The notes under the pieces: generated by a model | The model's database searches: none | Seen by the model: only the letters and a program-made list of their open reading frames with translations | What the model was told of the DNA's origin: nothing | Part shown: in pieces, positions 22,501 to 34,221 of the stretch | How the letters are laid out: each line of letters starts with the position of its first letter | Position numbering within the stretch: position 1 is the stretch's first letter | Made by a program: the position numbers and the translations under genes | Origin: Sipunculus nudus | Taxonomy: Eukaryota > Annelida > Sipuncula > Golfingiida > Sipunculidae | NCBI GenBank assembly: GCA_026874595.1 | Contig: CM049316.1 | Span: 67,914,676-67,978,675 of the forward strand | Length of the DNA: 64,000 bases | Direction of reading: 5' to 3'

Positions 22501-23345
22501 CTAACCCTTCGGAAAGTGGAGTACTCCTATACTCCAGTAAGTTCTCGTTACACGTTTCATCATATCTCAGTTAAATGGATAACCGTGACAGTTCAGGTAA
22601 GGATAATCCAGAAAGTTGTTGGTAATATGGGTAGCCAGAATCCTTCATGCATCATGTTAGATGTCTTTGATATGGGTAACCGTAACTTTCGGGCATAGAA
22701 GGCCCCATTAAGTGTTTGTCACAGGTACCATTTTATGTCCGTGTTATGGGTAAACCAAACTCTACAGGTAGACTAAACGGGTAAGTAGTTGTCGCAGGTA
22801 TTATACGATATGTCCATTATATTGGTTGCCATAACTCTTCGTGCATAGAATACTCCAGTAAGTGCGTTCCACCGGTCTCCTTTTATGTCCGTGATATGTG
22901 TAACCCTAACCCTTCGGTCAAGGATAATTATCAAGCTCTTGTCCCAGGTTCCGTTTAATGTCCATGATATTGGTATTCCTAACCATGTGGGCATGTAATA
23001 CTAAAGAAGGAGCGTGACACTGATGATATGTTAGAAAATATCCGTATAATGTGCCACAAAGTGAACGAAGTCGCAGTATATTTGTCATGGATACCTCTGC
23101 AAAACATATACTGTAAACAATGATTTGTTACCTGAGGAACCAGGTTTGTTCTCTTTTGGTGTAACTGATTTGTATTTTTCGTGTATTTCTGAGAGAAATG
23201 AATCTGGACAACTCTGTGGGCATGAATTATCAGCGTAAGCACCAGTCACAAGTGACATGTTACAATATGTCAGCAATACGGGTATTTATCATGAATCCTT
23301 GAGAGAAATGAACTGGGACAACTTTTTGGGCATGGATTACCAAAG
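19511..23345. repeat. Degenerate satellite, ~76-bp unit with telomere-like core
   Basis: About 50 diverged copies of a unit close to tccgtgatatgggtaacc, ctaacccttcgggcatgg, aatactccagtaagtgcttg, tcacaggtgtcattttat. Between about 21,076 and 21,380 successive cores fall 75-78 bases apart. Many cores contain TAACCCTAACCC, identical to two telomere-type hexamers. A variant unit (acagttcaggcaaggataat, ccat-aagttggtg) recurs at about 20,050, 20,800, 21,380 and 22,585, which suggests higher-order duplication. The edges are gradual; the last recognisable units are at 23,180-23,345. All ORFs within it are products of the repeat. Confidence 0.85.
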
Positions 23346-23930
23346 TACACTACCTCAAAAGCAGCAGATATTGCGATCGCAAAATAATAGCCTACTTGGG
23401 TAGTGGGAGACAGCAACTTCTTAATGTGCAGGTCTGTCTGCTACCGCGCACATTGTGTATTTCGATCACAGCTTAATATGGGTTATGGCATTTGCCACCA
23501 CGCAGAACAGTTTGCTACTTTGCGACAATAAATGGGTACGGCGCATTTTGATTTTATTGGTCCTGTCCAAGCGACCTCTGGCAGCAATGACTTGCACTAC
23601 GTCAATAGTAGCAGCATTTTCCATCACAAATTCATAGTCCCCATGGGTAGCAGGTGACAACAACTTGCTATCGCGCAAGTGTGGCTTGCTACCGCGCACT
23701 TTGCGCATATCAGCCGGTCTGTGGCTGATTGTAGCATGTCCGGTAGCTGCTCAGTGCGCGATGTGGCGGGCTATGCGCAAGGGTAGCAATTGCTACTCTG
23801 CGACTTTTATTTTCTTCCTAGTATTTTGCGCTCATCAGCCGCTGAGTGCAAAATAGTAGCAAGACAAGTGGATTCTGAGTGCGCAATGTGCCCGGCTATA
23901 CACAATTGCAGCAAAGGATCCCAGGGTTAA
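23346..23930. repeat. Region of GC-rich direct repeats (GGTAGCARGTGACARCAACTT family)
   Basis: Segment 23,398-23,470 (gggtagtgggagacagcaac, then tgctaccgcgcacattg) is repeated at 23,644-23,715 (gggtagcaggtgacaacaac, then tgctaccgcgcactttg). Related gcgcaa, gtagcaa and tttgcgctcatcagccg motifs fill the rest. It looks like a decayed repetitive element. The overlapping ORFs on both strands of about 60-80 codons are not supported. Confidence 0.5.
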
Positions 23931-24702
23931 GTCTAGAAATCCGACAGTTCCATGCACATATGTAAATTGGCGTAATTATGGCGTAAGTGTATCTTTTTTT
24001 TCGGTATGGGACAATGTTCCAGAAAGACTGTCACTCCTGAGAATTGATTTTGCTAATATATTAAGATGTTTTCTTTCTTCTTTTATTCATCCCAATAAAA
24101 CTAGGTACATAGAAAACATTAAAGTAAAATATCATAAAACAATTTTAGACGTAGTAGCATAAATTAAAACTTTTGGGGTATAATACTTTCTCGTAATAAA
24201 AAAACAACAAATAACATACTGAGAATGTTTTCCACCTCTTATTATCTTTTTTATATAAAATGCAGAATAATTGTATTACAGTTTGATCAAATAGTAGTAA
24301 CATAACAGGGTTCGCGTTTTGTTCTCTTTCTCTTAAGAGTATATTTGAACATTGGACATACCTAGACTGCTAAGATCAAGAACACGACTAGCCAGTAACT
24401 CTGATTCAATGATGACTTTTTACTCACATGTGCATAGCCTAAATGTTTTGAATATGTCAATATGTACAATATGTTTCATATGTTGCAGCCTTTTTGAAGT
24501 TTTTATGATCACCATCGTAAGACCGGCTAATATTGTAATAATCATATGATACCTCTGATGAGAAAAGACGCCCGTATGATCATAACTAAAGTTTGGAAGA
24601 TAAAACTAATGGATCAGTGTAATATCTATGTAAATATATTGTAAAATCTGTGCAAAGGAGTACAGATATTCAGTAATGTATAAAATCATTTTTTTTAACC
24701 AG
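23931..24702. other. Non-coding, AT-rich
   Basis: Nothing recognised until the acceptor at 24,702. Confidence 0.4.
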
Positions 24703-24827
24703 AAACCAATACAGAATGTAAAGACGTGCCGAATGCAGCAGGACAATTGGTTTTTGGATACGACGGAAGGTTTCTGGTTGAGTTGTACGTTCTAGGCAGT
24801 TCACAGCAGGGACTTTCGTCTATATAA
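24703..24827 (+). CDS. Candidate terminal exon on the plus strand, unknown protein
   Basis: A strong polypyrimidine acceptor (cattttttttaaccag|A) is followed by a phase-1 frame of 40 codons ending in TAA at 24,825. It reads TNTECKDVPNAAGQLVFGYD then GRFLVELYVLGSSQQG. Composition is protein-like and unlike the surrounding AT-rich DNA. The order G-x-x-(F/V)-F-G-Y followed about six residues later by L-E-L-(F/Y)-V-x faintly resembles the first strands of the IgGFc-binding N-terminal domain, common in invertebrate secreted proteins; this is a weak resemblance. Upstream exons are not found. It runs opposite to the S8-like loci. Confidence 0.35.
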
Positions 24828-24879
24828 TGTGATGGTCAGTGTTTATCAATAGATATATATGGGCTTAAATGTTCTTTTT

Positions 24880-25570
24880 ATTTTCTTTAAAGATAATATA
24901 AATGATACTTCTTGGGAATCGTGAAGTATGTCCTTGAAAACTGGGCCAAACAAAAGTCTTGGTACAACCTGGAGGTAACTCTCCATAGGTTTTCTTTCTG
25001 AGAACAAAGGTGTTTTTGTCTGATAATATTTAAAGAAAAACTTTAAGCACAATTGAAACTAGTCAAATCTCTTAACGTTTGGCGTAAAACAAAATTAATC
25101 ATGAATGTGCTGAAACTGTTGAGAGGTCAAGTTTTCTATGTTTGATAATATTTAACAAACTATCAGTGACAAATGAACCTCTGTTCAAATCTCATTAAAT
25201 TTTAGAATCAAACGAAATTAGCTAAGATTATGCGAAATTGTTTATAACTCGGTCACTTCTATATTATAAAGGTTCACAATCCTGGCATGGGTAGGTATCA
25301 GAGGAACTACTCTGAGTGAACTAACTGCAATTTTAGCCAAATCTCACGATATCTGTTGTCAAATCAGAATAAGCGAAATCTTTCAACTCAATCTCTTTTT
25401 CAATTAGAGAGATTTAGATTTTTTTCTAGGGATAGTATTTGATAGGCTTCTTTTGACCCAGCTGCAAGTCACATGAAATCTCATAATGTTTGTCTTCAAG
25501 CAGGAATAATAGAGATTTCATATGACTTGCTTATAATTCGGTCACTTTTTCAAGCTAGAGAGGCCTGGTT
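24880..25570. repeat. Degenerate ~150-180-bp repeat, about four copies
   Basis: Recurring pieces are ctcggtcactt or ttcggtcacttttt (25,250; 25,540), caaatctc-t-a (25,062; 25,187; 25,340) and tttgataatatttaa or atagtatttgatag (25,027; 25,142; 25,430). Units are strongly diverged. The minus-strand ORF at 24,846-25,052 lies in the first unit and is not called as a gene. Confidence 0.45.
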
Positions 25571-26689
25571 TCCTGCACCGGGTAGCATTTTATAAACACT
25601 TCCCTTTTCCGCCCCCCCCCCCCCTCGTTTGACCAGATACGAGAATGCTATGATACCATTCACAGCTGTCTCTTAAATAGGGCTGGCGACTATGTAATAA
25701 TTACATCTTGTTATTCTGTTTGATTACAATATAGGTTGGATATGAAAATTTATCTGCTTTTATATTGGTCGTTATAACAACATTGCCCAGTCTTATTACA
25801 TCATAAGTACGTGGCATATATCATTTTTTAAGCTATCAACAAGTCGGTCGGTTATTACAATAACAGTCTTAATAGTCTAAGTTTAAATAAGCAAAATTGA
25901 TAATGAAACGTATTGCAGATTTCATCACCATATCTTTTCAAGAAAAGATGGAGATATATTTTCGTTATGATTATGAAACCTTTTTTGACATTGTATTCCT
26001 TGGTAAGCTTATTTTTCTAAAATATATCATACCTTCTAACATCGGTGCCGGTTTTTCTTTGGCCCAAGGATAGAATAGGCTGATTAGCCGTTGCATCGCA
26101 CGATGGTGCAGGATACTCTTATCTTGGAGAGATATTCTGGAGAGACAGTTAAGATACGTTATTAAAATGAAGGTTCTTCTAAACTTAAAATCCATAAAGT
26201 ACGCGCAACACTCAGCCTTGACAGGCATCATTGAATCAAAATGATGTAATGTGGCCGCCATGTTTGATAAAAAGGTGTGAAATCACTGTATGAAAGAAGG
26301 AAAAAATACTTAAATGTGATGTACAAGTCTGATGTGCTGTTCATAGTTTACATAGGAATATTTCCATTTTTCATAAAAGTGCATATTTTAACAGGTGAAC
26401 CATGGATCATGAGGCTCAGCTGACAAGCATGAGTTAATGGCTTGATTTTTAAAACTGTTATTTTATTTGAGACAACGATTGCAACTGTAGTAAATATTTT
26501 TGGGAGGGGCAGGAAGATTTGTATGCATAACTTGATGGTTCAGAGCAAAATTGTAATACCAGACATGACAATTTGCTATTAGTTCAAACAGTGAAATTGA
26601 TCTTTCCAGAACACAGCTTGCAGAATATAGATCACCATGAACTTATTTAAGGTTTGCAAAGATTATTTTTTTCAGCTGAGCTAAGAAGT
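25571..26689. other. Non-coding; C11 homopolymer at 25,614
   Basis: AT-rich with a C run at 25,613-25,624. The 96-codon minus-strand ORF at 25,971-26,261 has no recognisable motif or splice support. Confidence 0.4.
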
Positions 26690-28165
26690 ACCTTCTTGGT
26701 CAAGTGGTTACGATTTTTACCCTTCTTATGTATCAAATTTCAACTTTTCTTGTGTATTATAAGCCACAGAGCTCAGAAAGGGTAACAGAGACCTAATTTC
26801 AGGTTTCCAAGGAGAATCTTACGGACCCCCGAGGATGTAAAATGAGAATACTCCAGGTCTAGTTGTTTCGATTTGTGTCTTGTTAAAAGATGAACGTATA
26901 AAAGGTCTCAAAATGAGAAAAAAATGGAAAGTTCGAAAAAAATCGAGGTGGCTGTAAAAGTCTTCAGAAAATGATGAAAAATTTAATGACCATAAAGCAT
27001 GCTAAAAAATATGGTGATCAAGGCATTAGTTGTTCAGTTATTGGAGCTTTTTTTAATCAAATTTTTAATGGTTCCTTGGGGTACTTCTGGGTCGCATAGC
27101 TTGTAGGATATGGGTAACAGAGACCTTATTAAAAGAACTCTTAGGATGTCAAAATAGATGATTCTAGGTCAAACGGTTATTATTTGTATGTGCCCTGCTT
27201 TGGTATCAAATTTTCAATAATTCTATAATTCTATAATTCTAATGGGTAATTATGAGCCCTATAGCTTGGAGAATATGGTTAACAGTGACCTAATGCCAGG
27301 TTTCCAAGGAGTCTTATCATGGAACTCCGACGATATCAAGTAAGAAGATTCTAGGTCCAGTGGTCACGATTTGTGCCCTGTTAACGGACGACTGCATCTT
27401 TAAAAGGTCTCGAAAATAAAGAAAAAAATCCTTTCAAATCGAAAAAAAGTCCGAGCGGTGCCACCAGCCTACAAAAACTGATGTAACACTCTGTAATCAT
27501 TTTACATGCGAAGAATCTGCGTCAATTTTGGATATTTCTGCCTTTTAATAATTCGGGTGTATATACTTATATATATGAAAAAGGCTGAGTTCCTGGCTTC
27601 GTCCCGGGTTCTCTGTACATTAGTTCCAGTCATGATACAGAACACTGTGAACAATGTTCAGAACCGGCAATAAACAGTGTAAAATAGAGGAGCCGAACTG
27701 GGTCTACTGGACACGGTGACACCTGCTGTCCTCTTCAATTGTGACGTTATTCAGGAAATTTCACGCGGCGATCGTGACAACATAGTTACTTCGTTCCGCT
27801 ATGACAGCAAAGTTTTTACATACAGCGCCGTTCAGTTAGACTGCGTTAGCCATGCACACCTCACATTAATCAACCAACACCTCAGCGTCGTGATGTAGGT
27901 TTATTTTTAATTAATTTTCATTAACTGAATAAAAAATAAGGTCTTAAATTTATTGATACTTTGTAGGTCCAAAGTATATTAATATAGTTCACAGGTGTCA
28001 TTTGGTATTATCATTTAATTGATGTTTCCGGTAATAAAATTCCGGTAATCCACTTGGAAGATACGGTTAACAGAGACATATTTCAGATTTCCATACAGAC
28101 TTTTTATGGACCTCCTTTGATGTAATTTAGAAGATTCCAGGTCCAGTATTCAACGGCTTTTTCTT
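26690..28165. repeat. Diverged tandem/dispersed repeat family, ~4 copies
   Basis: Blocks at 26,690-26,940, 27,105-27,215, 27,255-27,450 and 28,045-28,160 share ggttaacagagacctaat, ccaggtttccaaggag, cttatggacctcc, gatgtaaaatgagaagattc and aggtccagtggttacgattt, with gtgccctgttaa downstream in the fuller copies. The two inner copies also share aaaaggtctc-aaaat followed by an A-rich tail. Probably a decayed interspersed element amplified locally. Confidence 0.65.
27686..27898 (+). CDS. Candidate exon remnant, unknown
   Basis: A 70-codon open segment, GC-richer than its surroundings, reads GLLDTVTPAVLFNCDVIQEI then VTSFRYDSKVFTYSAVQLDC and ends in TAG. Two Cys and an F-R-Y-D-x-K-V-F-x-x-S-A-V-x-L-x-C pattern vaguely recall the second half of ZP domains, but I cannot place it. 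No good acceptor is visible. It may be a fragment carried in the surrounding repeat. Confidence 0.2.
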   Translation, partial: RGAELGLLDTVTPAVLFNCDVIQEISRGDRDNIVTSFRYDSKVFTYSAVQLDCVSHAHLTLINQHLSVVM

Positions 28166-29525
28166 TAAACTGTTCCCAAAAGTAGTTTTTTAGGATGCTT
28201 ACCTTTATCAGTTTTTAGTTCATGCATAAAGATGATCGCTTAAATGTTCTAATAGATTGAAACCAAATCCGTTTCATTCTACATGATCCGAAATATTGTG
28301 ATGTATTGGTCAATAAAAGAGACGACCATATATCAACCAAAAAAAAAAACCTAATTACTGTGGAAGTCTAAGCTCAGTCCATTAAACTCGGATAGGTAGT
28401 GTTTAGTACTACAATATTCACACAAGGTTTAAAGTTGTCTAAAGGAGAACGAACAAGAACACTTTTGCAACAGTTTCATTTATGCACAGTTATTAATCGC
28501 GGCTTATTGAGCTTAATAACATTATTTTGATTTTGTTGGTGTTCTTATGTCTTTGTTGTTTTTTTTTTGTTTTGATAACAAATTTACTGTGGCTCAGTTA
28601 TAAGTTCTTTTGCACCTACCATGTCTTGTCTTACTAACTCTTTTTCTAGCGAGGAAACGTACTTGATGTTTTAAATTGTAGTGTACAATTTAACAGTATA
28701 TAATAGCATGCACACATCAATTGACTACAGACTCTTGTTTCATCAAATTCTTTGAGTCAGGTATCCATGTCACTGAACTTTCAGAGTACTTTCAGAACTG
28801 TATTTGTAAACCTGACTGTCTAGGCTTTATGGGTCCAGACACCAGATATACAGTGAAAATCATGCCAGATATAATCAGAGCATTATATATATGTCTCCCA
28901 CACAATTTAGTCTTACAAAACATATCTGGGGTATTAGAAAATAGCAGATATGTGAGATAGATTAAGGATAATGGCAGAATGGTTTGTAGATTGTTCACAT
29001 TCACCACTGTCAGGTATACCCCATTCGACAGGGGAATAGTTGAAGGGCTTTCACATATCATTATTAGAGAAAGGATCCTGTAACGTTGGATTGTGATAGT
29101 TTTATCATGCCATCAAGGCTTGCTTTCATGAAAATAGGGGCAATAAATGTTTATTTTACCTGTCTTCACAATTTGGCTATAATACAGCCTGTTGCTGCCA
29201 CAAAATATTTTTTAACTGATGTTCTGAGTAATTTCAGCATATTCAAGTGCTATATTCATTATTTCAAGGCTTTTCTTGTACCACACATTAACTGTTGTAC
29301 TATATTCGTACCATAAGATTGAATAACAATTTTATGAGTGATTTGAATAAGTGAACATCACACTTAATGTGTTTGTATTTTACCAGTTATGCGTGACTTT
29401 TGAAATAAATGGCGGTATCGGTGCGGAGGTGGGTCCGCGAAAGTGGGGATTTTGGGTGCCGAATGAAGGGGGGGATTGAAGCAGAGAGGAATGATTTTTT
29501 TTCCACTGCCATTTTGTCATGACAT

Positions 29526-29578
<53 letters not shown>

Positions 29579-29769
29579 CTCTATTTATTTGCCATCCATT
29601 CATTCGCCAAATTCGATGTTGCCAAAAATGTAGATATCCCATGTCTCTCTACACTATATTTTATTTTAGATGGATCCGGAGAAAGTCCACTGCCATAAAC
29701 ACTCTATTCTCTGCTTACATTCAGAACTGTCGAAAGCTCCCTGGGTCAGTAAGAACTTTATACTGATAG
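28166..29769. other. Non-coding with one AT microsatellite
   Basis: No gene supported. ORFs at 28,721-29,061 on both strands lack motifs. AT tract at 29,527-29,577. Confidence 0.4.
29527..29577. repeat. AT microsatellite
   Basis: About 25 uninterrupted TA dinucleotides. Confidence 0.95.
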
Positions 29770-30740
29770 GTTATATGTTTACTGTCAGTGATTGACTAAA
29801 ATGTCAGAGGCTTCTGGGAACAGTCGGCCATTCACATACACACTGGATTCGCATTCGTCGCAAAGCAGCAATTAGCAGAGGACGTTTTAGCTAAACTACA
29901 ATTGAGTGACATCCTGCAGAGAGACTGCTGAAGTCTAGGCGAAGTCTCTTGAAAGAAACTGAACCAAGTGCCGAAGCTAAGAGTCGGTGACTGTCGGAAT
30001 TATCTAAATGAGGAGGAGTCTGAAAATACGGGAGCTTACTGTTGGTGACAGTTGGAAGGTCGAAGAGAGATTATACACTTGGACTTTTATTCTGTCGGCA
30101 ACTGTAGAAACGCTATGAAGCTCCTTGACATAATAAAACTTCATTTGCTGTAGGTTAACTATAGGCAACTGTTGGAACTGTCAGAAGTTTCTGGAAGACT
30201 TTAAGTTGAAACATTTGTAGAATTGCTTACTGTCGGTGACTGTCGGAATTGTCGGAAGTTTATGGGAAACTATAATTGAAAACACTGGTGAATTTACCTA
30301 CGGGCGGCGACTTTCAGAACCCGAGTAAGTAGCTTGGGACATGCTAGGGTATATGCTTACTGTTGGCTACTGTCTGAACTATCGAAAGCATTAGACTATA
30401 CTTGAAAACACCTGTGCATATGCTCACTGTCGGTAATTGTCGGAACTGTCGGAAGATCTTAGGGTTAAATAGACCTTCATAAACGTTACGGTATTTGCTT
30501 CCTGCCCGCGAATGTCAGATCTGTCAGAAGCTTCTTGAGATGATATGACCTTCATACACACCAACTTTAATGCATCCTGTCTGCGACTGTCGGAACTGTC
30601 AGAAGCTTATGGGGATGCGGTTTTTGTAAACCACTTATGAAATAACTCACTGTCGGAAGCTTGTGGGACAGCAAGACCTACATACCACTGAGGTATATGC
30701 TCAATGTCAGTGACAGTCGAAACTGTCGGAAGTAGCCGTG
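29770..30740. repeat. Minisatellite, ~75-bp unit with CTGTCGGAACTGTCGGAAG core
   Basis: Cores of the form cttactgtcggtgactgtcg followed by gaactgtcggaagcttctgg recur at about 30,230, 30,356, 30,422, 30,497 and 30,575, spaced near 75 bases, with more decayed units from about 29,780. Each core is itself a short internal duplication of CTGTCGGAA. An isolated unit reappears at 31,316-31,375. No reading frame tracks the repeat. Confidence 0.8.
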
Positions 30741-31438
30741 ACAACCCGAATCAGTACGTAATGATGACTGGACTGGTAGGCCTGGTTGAGTCGCGAAACA
30801 AGCAATATCGAGGAATGCAACGCAGTGATCTTCCATCAGGTTGCATTTATATTGTGGTCAACAGCCCGTAATCTTGATATTATGCTACGAATGATGAATT
30901 AACACAAGGGAATACATGTGAACTCACAAACCAAACTGAAACTCCATCTCTATGGTAACGAGTCGTTTCCTCTTCTGCACACAAGTTGGCTGCGTCCAGT
31001 AACCCGTGCGAGCCATGCCTGTATTCATGCGGTCAGAAATTCAACAAACATGCGGAAGGGCTTACCAATATGCTCAGTTAAAAGGGAATTTCTCTCGCTC
31101 ATGTTTGGTATTGTAAGAAAGTATCCTAAAATTGCTAACGATTAATCTGCTTTATGTTAAATGACAGTGAACATGTAGGCCATGAGACGTTTTAAAAAAA
31201 TTACAAAAATATTTGCATTCTCATGGGTTCTTATAGTGCGTTACTTAGGCCTAGATGTAAAGGCACTAGATGTGACAGCCAGAACTCATGTCGTAATTTC
31301 ACAGGTCCGATATGGCGCTATGTCGGAAGCTCCTAGAATTCGACCTTTAGGAACTGACAGAGGCTTCTGATGAGAGTAAGTCCTTTAAATAGTATGACCA
31401 TGTTCTCGCATTTATCTGCCACGTAAAAACAGCCAATT

Positions 31439-31790
31439 GTGACGTCAAATAACCAAATCCTGAGAAGAATCACCAGAAACCGCAACCGAAATGTTCTGCA
31501 ACAACCATTGAACCGTCAATCCAAGCGAGCTTGCAACTGCAGGAATAAAGGAGAATGTCCACTTAACAGCTGCTTAATAACAAGTTTGGTTCACAAAGCA
31601 TATATAACATCAGGGACAGTCTCATGCATAGGAAACACAGGAAATACTTTCAAAAGCCGCTATGCAAACCACAAGAGTCCTTAAAATACGGGCAGTATAA
31701 AAAAGAAACAGAAATATCAAAATATGTTTGGAAACTTAAACGCCAAGGCACCTGACACGGTATCACATGGTCTATTATTGCTAAGCCTAC
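31439..31790 (+). pseudogene. GIY-YIG endonuclease-like fragment (Penelope-type retroelement relic)
   Basis: Reads CNCRNKGECPLNSCLITSLV, then an altered Y-I-G (CIGNTGNTFKSRYANHK), and after a one-base-type frameshift at about 31,680 continues as TEISKYVWKLKRQGT, a stop, then ITWSIIAK. This Cys-rich finger followed by YIG..tFk.R..nH.xSf and LSkyiWxLK...ItWsI is the layout of GIY-YIG-type C-terminal regions seen in Penelope-like elements and relatives. It is cut short, frameshifted and has an internal stop, so it is dead. No reverse transcriptase is visible upstream. Family placement is from memory of the motif order. Confidence 0.55.
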
Positions 31791-32055
31791 TACGACTACG
31801 ATGATAAGTTTAACTTATGCAAACAATAAAAGCTACAAATCATGACGTAAAAAAATAACTCCACTCCTTAATAAACCAGGTGAAGATCTAACACTTGCAA
31901 GCATCATCCAGCAAAATCCAGCCAACCGGAAATAATCTTCTTGCACACGCACCCATACATGAACAAACACAAACCATTCAGTCACCTGATGAGTGCCATG
32001 CACTGCGCACAAAACCTGCGGGTTGTGACATTAATGCATTGATGCATTTTTATGA

Positions 32056-32118
<63 letters not shown>

Positions 32119-33275
32119 CCTTGGGTATTAGTATAAGAAATGGTAATAGTAATGACTATTCCAGCTTTTTCCATGTTATAGTAATAGTAATAGTAATAGG
32201 CTCGACAAATTAATAGTAATATAAACAGAAGACAATGTAATATAATAATACATATTACTTTCTATTTCTTCCTGTGAGCCCCTTGATCATCAAGCATATC
32301 AGCAAATAATGCTGAACTGACTCAGTTTTTGTCTAGTGATTGCCCAGAACGTGCCTATTGATAAGGCAAGCATAGACCAGCTGCCACACTGCTGGTGCCC
32401 ACTGATGCCAATTACATAAGAGTACTGGACAGAGCAGGTCCTAGACGAATAAGTTACCTGGCAAAATCTGACCTTTGATTACTAAACCATCGATAAACAG
32501 AGGCATGTTTGATGTAAAGAAACAGATAAATAGTGTATTATTTTTGTGACATGTACATCTTGCATCCATCAGTCAAAATGCATATTCTGAAATGTACCTA
32601 GATTTGTTTTCACCGGCCAGTTTGCATTTAAATTATACAGATTGCAATAACACACATTTAGGAAAGAATATTATATGAAACTAGATACAGTGCAAACCCA
32701 AAATGTTCATGATAAGCTTATGATGTTTTTACTACCCATAAAGTATTGAAGCCTACAATGCTATGAACTTGTACCAGTACCACAATCACTTGGATACTGA
32801 AAGTCATACTGCAGGCACATGTATTATCTAGTTAATTTATATACATATTATTTTAAAACTATTCTTTTAATATTTGTCTGTTATTTCATAGTACCAATTG
32901 TGCGTACCTTCATTCAGTATCTAAAATTATGTTGATATAAATTTTGAAAATAAAATGAACCGTTTTCTCATAATATAAATTTATTTGATTATATAATATG
33001 AAAATATTACTAACCGTTAATATTTTATTATTTTTTAACTGAAATTTCGATATCAAATAATTAGATCTTGTTATGTACATAAATTTAGGGTAGAAGATTG
33101 TTAAATACCAAATTTATTATGAAATAGATTTAAATAATATTTTATTTGTTTTGTAGATGGATTTAAAAGTTTTAATATCTCCTAGTATTCCTGAATTATC
33201 CTTTGCTGGTATTGCTGCAATGAAGAATAAAGGCCATGCTTGCTACCAATATTGAAAAGTTTACCACCTCCCTGT
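31791..33275. other. Non-coding flank of the LTR element
   Basis: Contains the AT microsatellite at 32,055-32,114 and a TAATAG-type patch at 32,140-32,235 that has a counterpart at 40,085-40,200 beyond the element. Just before the 5' LTR, ttgttttgtag at 33,145-33,156 precedes a 31-codon open frame; considered weak. Confidence 0.4.
32055..32114. repeat. AT microsatellite
   Basis: About 28 TA dinucleotides. Confidence 0.95.
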
Positions 33276-34079
33276 TGTTACAGGTGTCTCTTTTATTGTA
33301 AACACAGAGGTCATGCTAGTCTGGGGCTTTCTCGCCGGGTGTTGCGGGCTCAGTTTAATCCGTAATGGTTGAACTCTCGCGGAGTATAGCAGCTCGCAGC
33401 CAGGCTTGTCTCGAATTTTCTTGTCTGTGCACGAGTTTTGTTCTTTTCAATTGTTCGTAAAAAGGAATTTTCTAAAGTTTTCGGATGAAAGGTTATAAAT
33501 AGTAGCTGTGTTTTAGAGCCGGGGGAGGTGAGAAAATATTCCAGCGGGCATGGAAGTGTGTGTCAGTTTGTGGGACTTTTTCCGATACATGCAGCAGTCA
33601 TGGGTCTTCTTCTGCATTTATGGCGGAGTTTATATAGTCTTCAGTTTACCTTTCGAATCACTCAGGATTTCACTTTTGGATTACAGTAGGCTGATTTTAT
33701 GATAACATTGGACGGTTATTCTCTGAGAAGATTTGTGTGAACTGTTCATCTGGCTTATACATTTTAAAGGAGGTGTCGCTGTGACAGAGGTGGTATCCAG
33801 GTACTGTGCACTTTGTTTATTATGCTGTGTGATTGTATTGATTTGCTGTTATACTGTTGTTGTACTGTGTAATTGTATTGATTTAGTGTATTGTAATGTT
33901 AGGGGTGTTTCATGAATAAATTATTATAGCTATTTGTTAACAAAAAAACACTGACTTCTTTATTCATTTCCCAAGATAATTCACGCTGCCTAGTGTTACA
34001 AAATCTGATTTTTTTATCTCCATAAAAAAATTTAGGCTTGTCACGACTACGTGATCTGTTGATATTAGGTTCCGTAAAA
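33276..34079 (+). repeat. 5' LTR
   Basis: Begins TGTTACAG and matches 38,583-39,388 throughout. Contains a TATA box (TATAAATAG, 33,494-33,502) after cggatgaaaggt, and a polyadenylation signal AATAAA at 33,915-33,920. The end is placed by comparison with the 3' LTR (ccgtaaca there, ccgtaaaa here). Confidence 0.9.
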
Positions 34080-34085
34080 TAAAAT

Positions 34086-34103
34086 TGGGGGCTCTTCCGG
34101 GAT
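34086..34103 (+). promoter_or_regulatory. Primer binding site, tRNA-Pro type
   Basis: TGGGGGCTCTTCCGGGAT, six bases after the 5' LTR, differs at one base from the well-known tRNA-Pro primer site TGGGGGCTCGTCCGGGAT. Confidence 0.85.
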
Positions 34104-34221
34104 GCTTAAAAGTTTTGAAAATTTATGAGGCCTGGAACTTGACACATTGTTAACATTACATTGTTTACAAGATTTATCTCAGTGTTTTTTTTTTGTTTTG
34201 TTATTGTTTTAACATCTTTAC

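Noticed and set aside
19662-23276. Many 60-106-codon ORFs on both strands
   Set aside because: All lie in the 76-bp satellite and follow its period.
33157-33249. Plus-strand 31-codon frame (MDLKVLISPSIPELSFAGIA) after ttgttttgtag, just before the 5' LTR
   Set aside because: Short, no homology recognised, and no continuation across the LTR element in a consistent frame.
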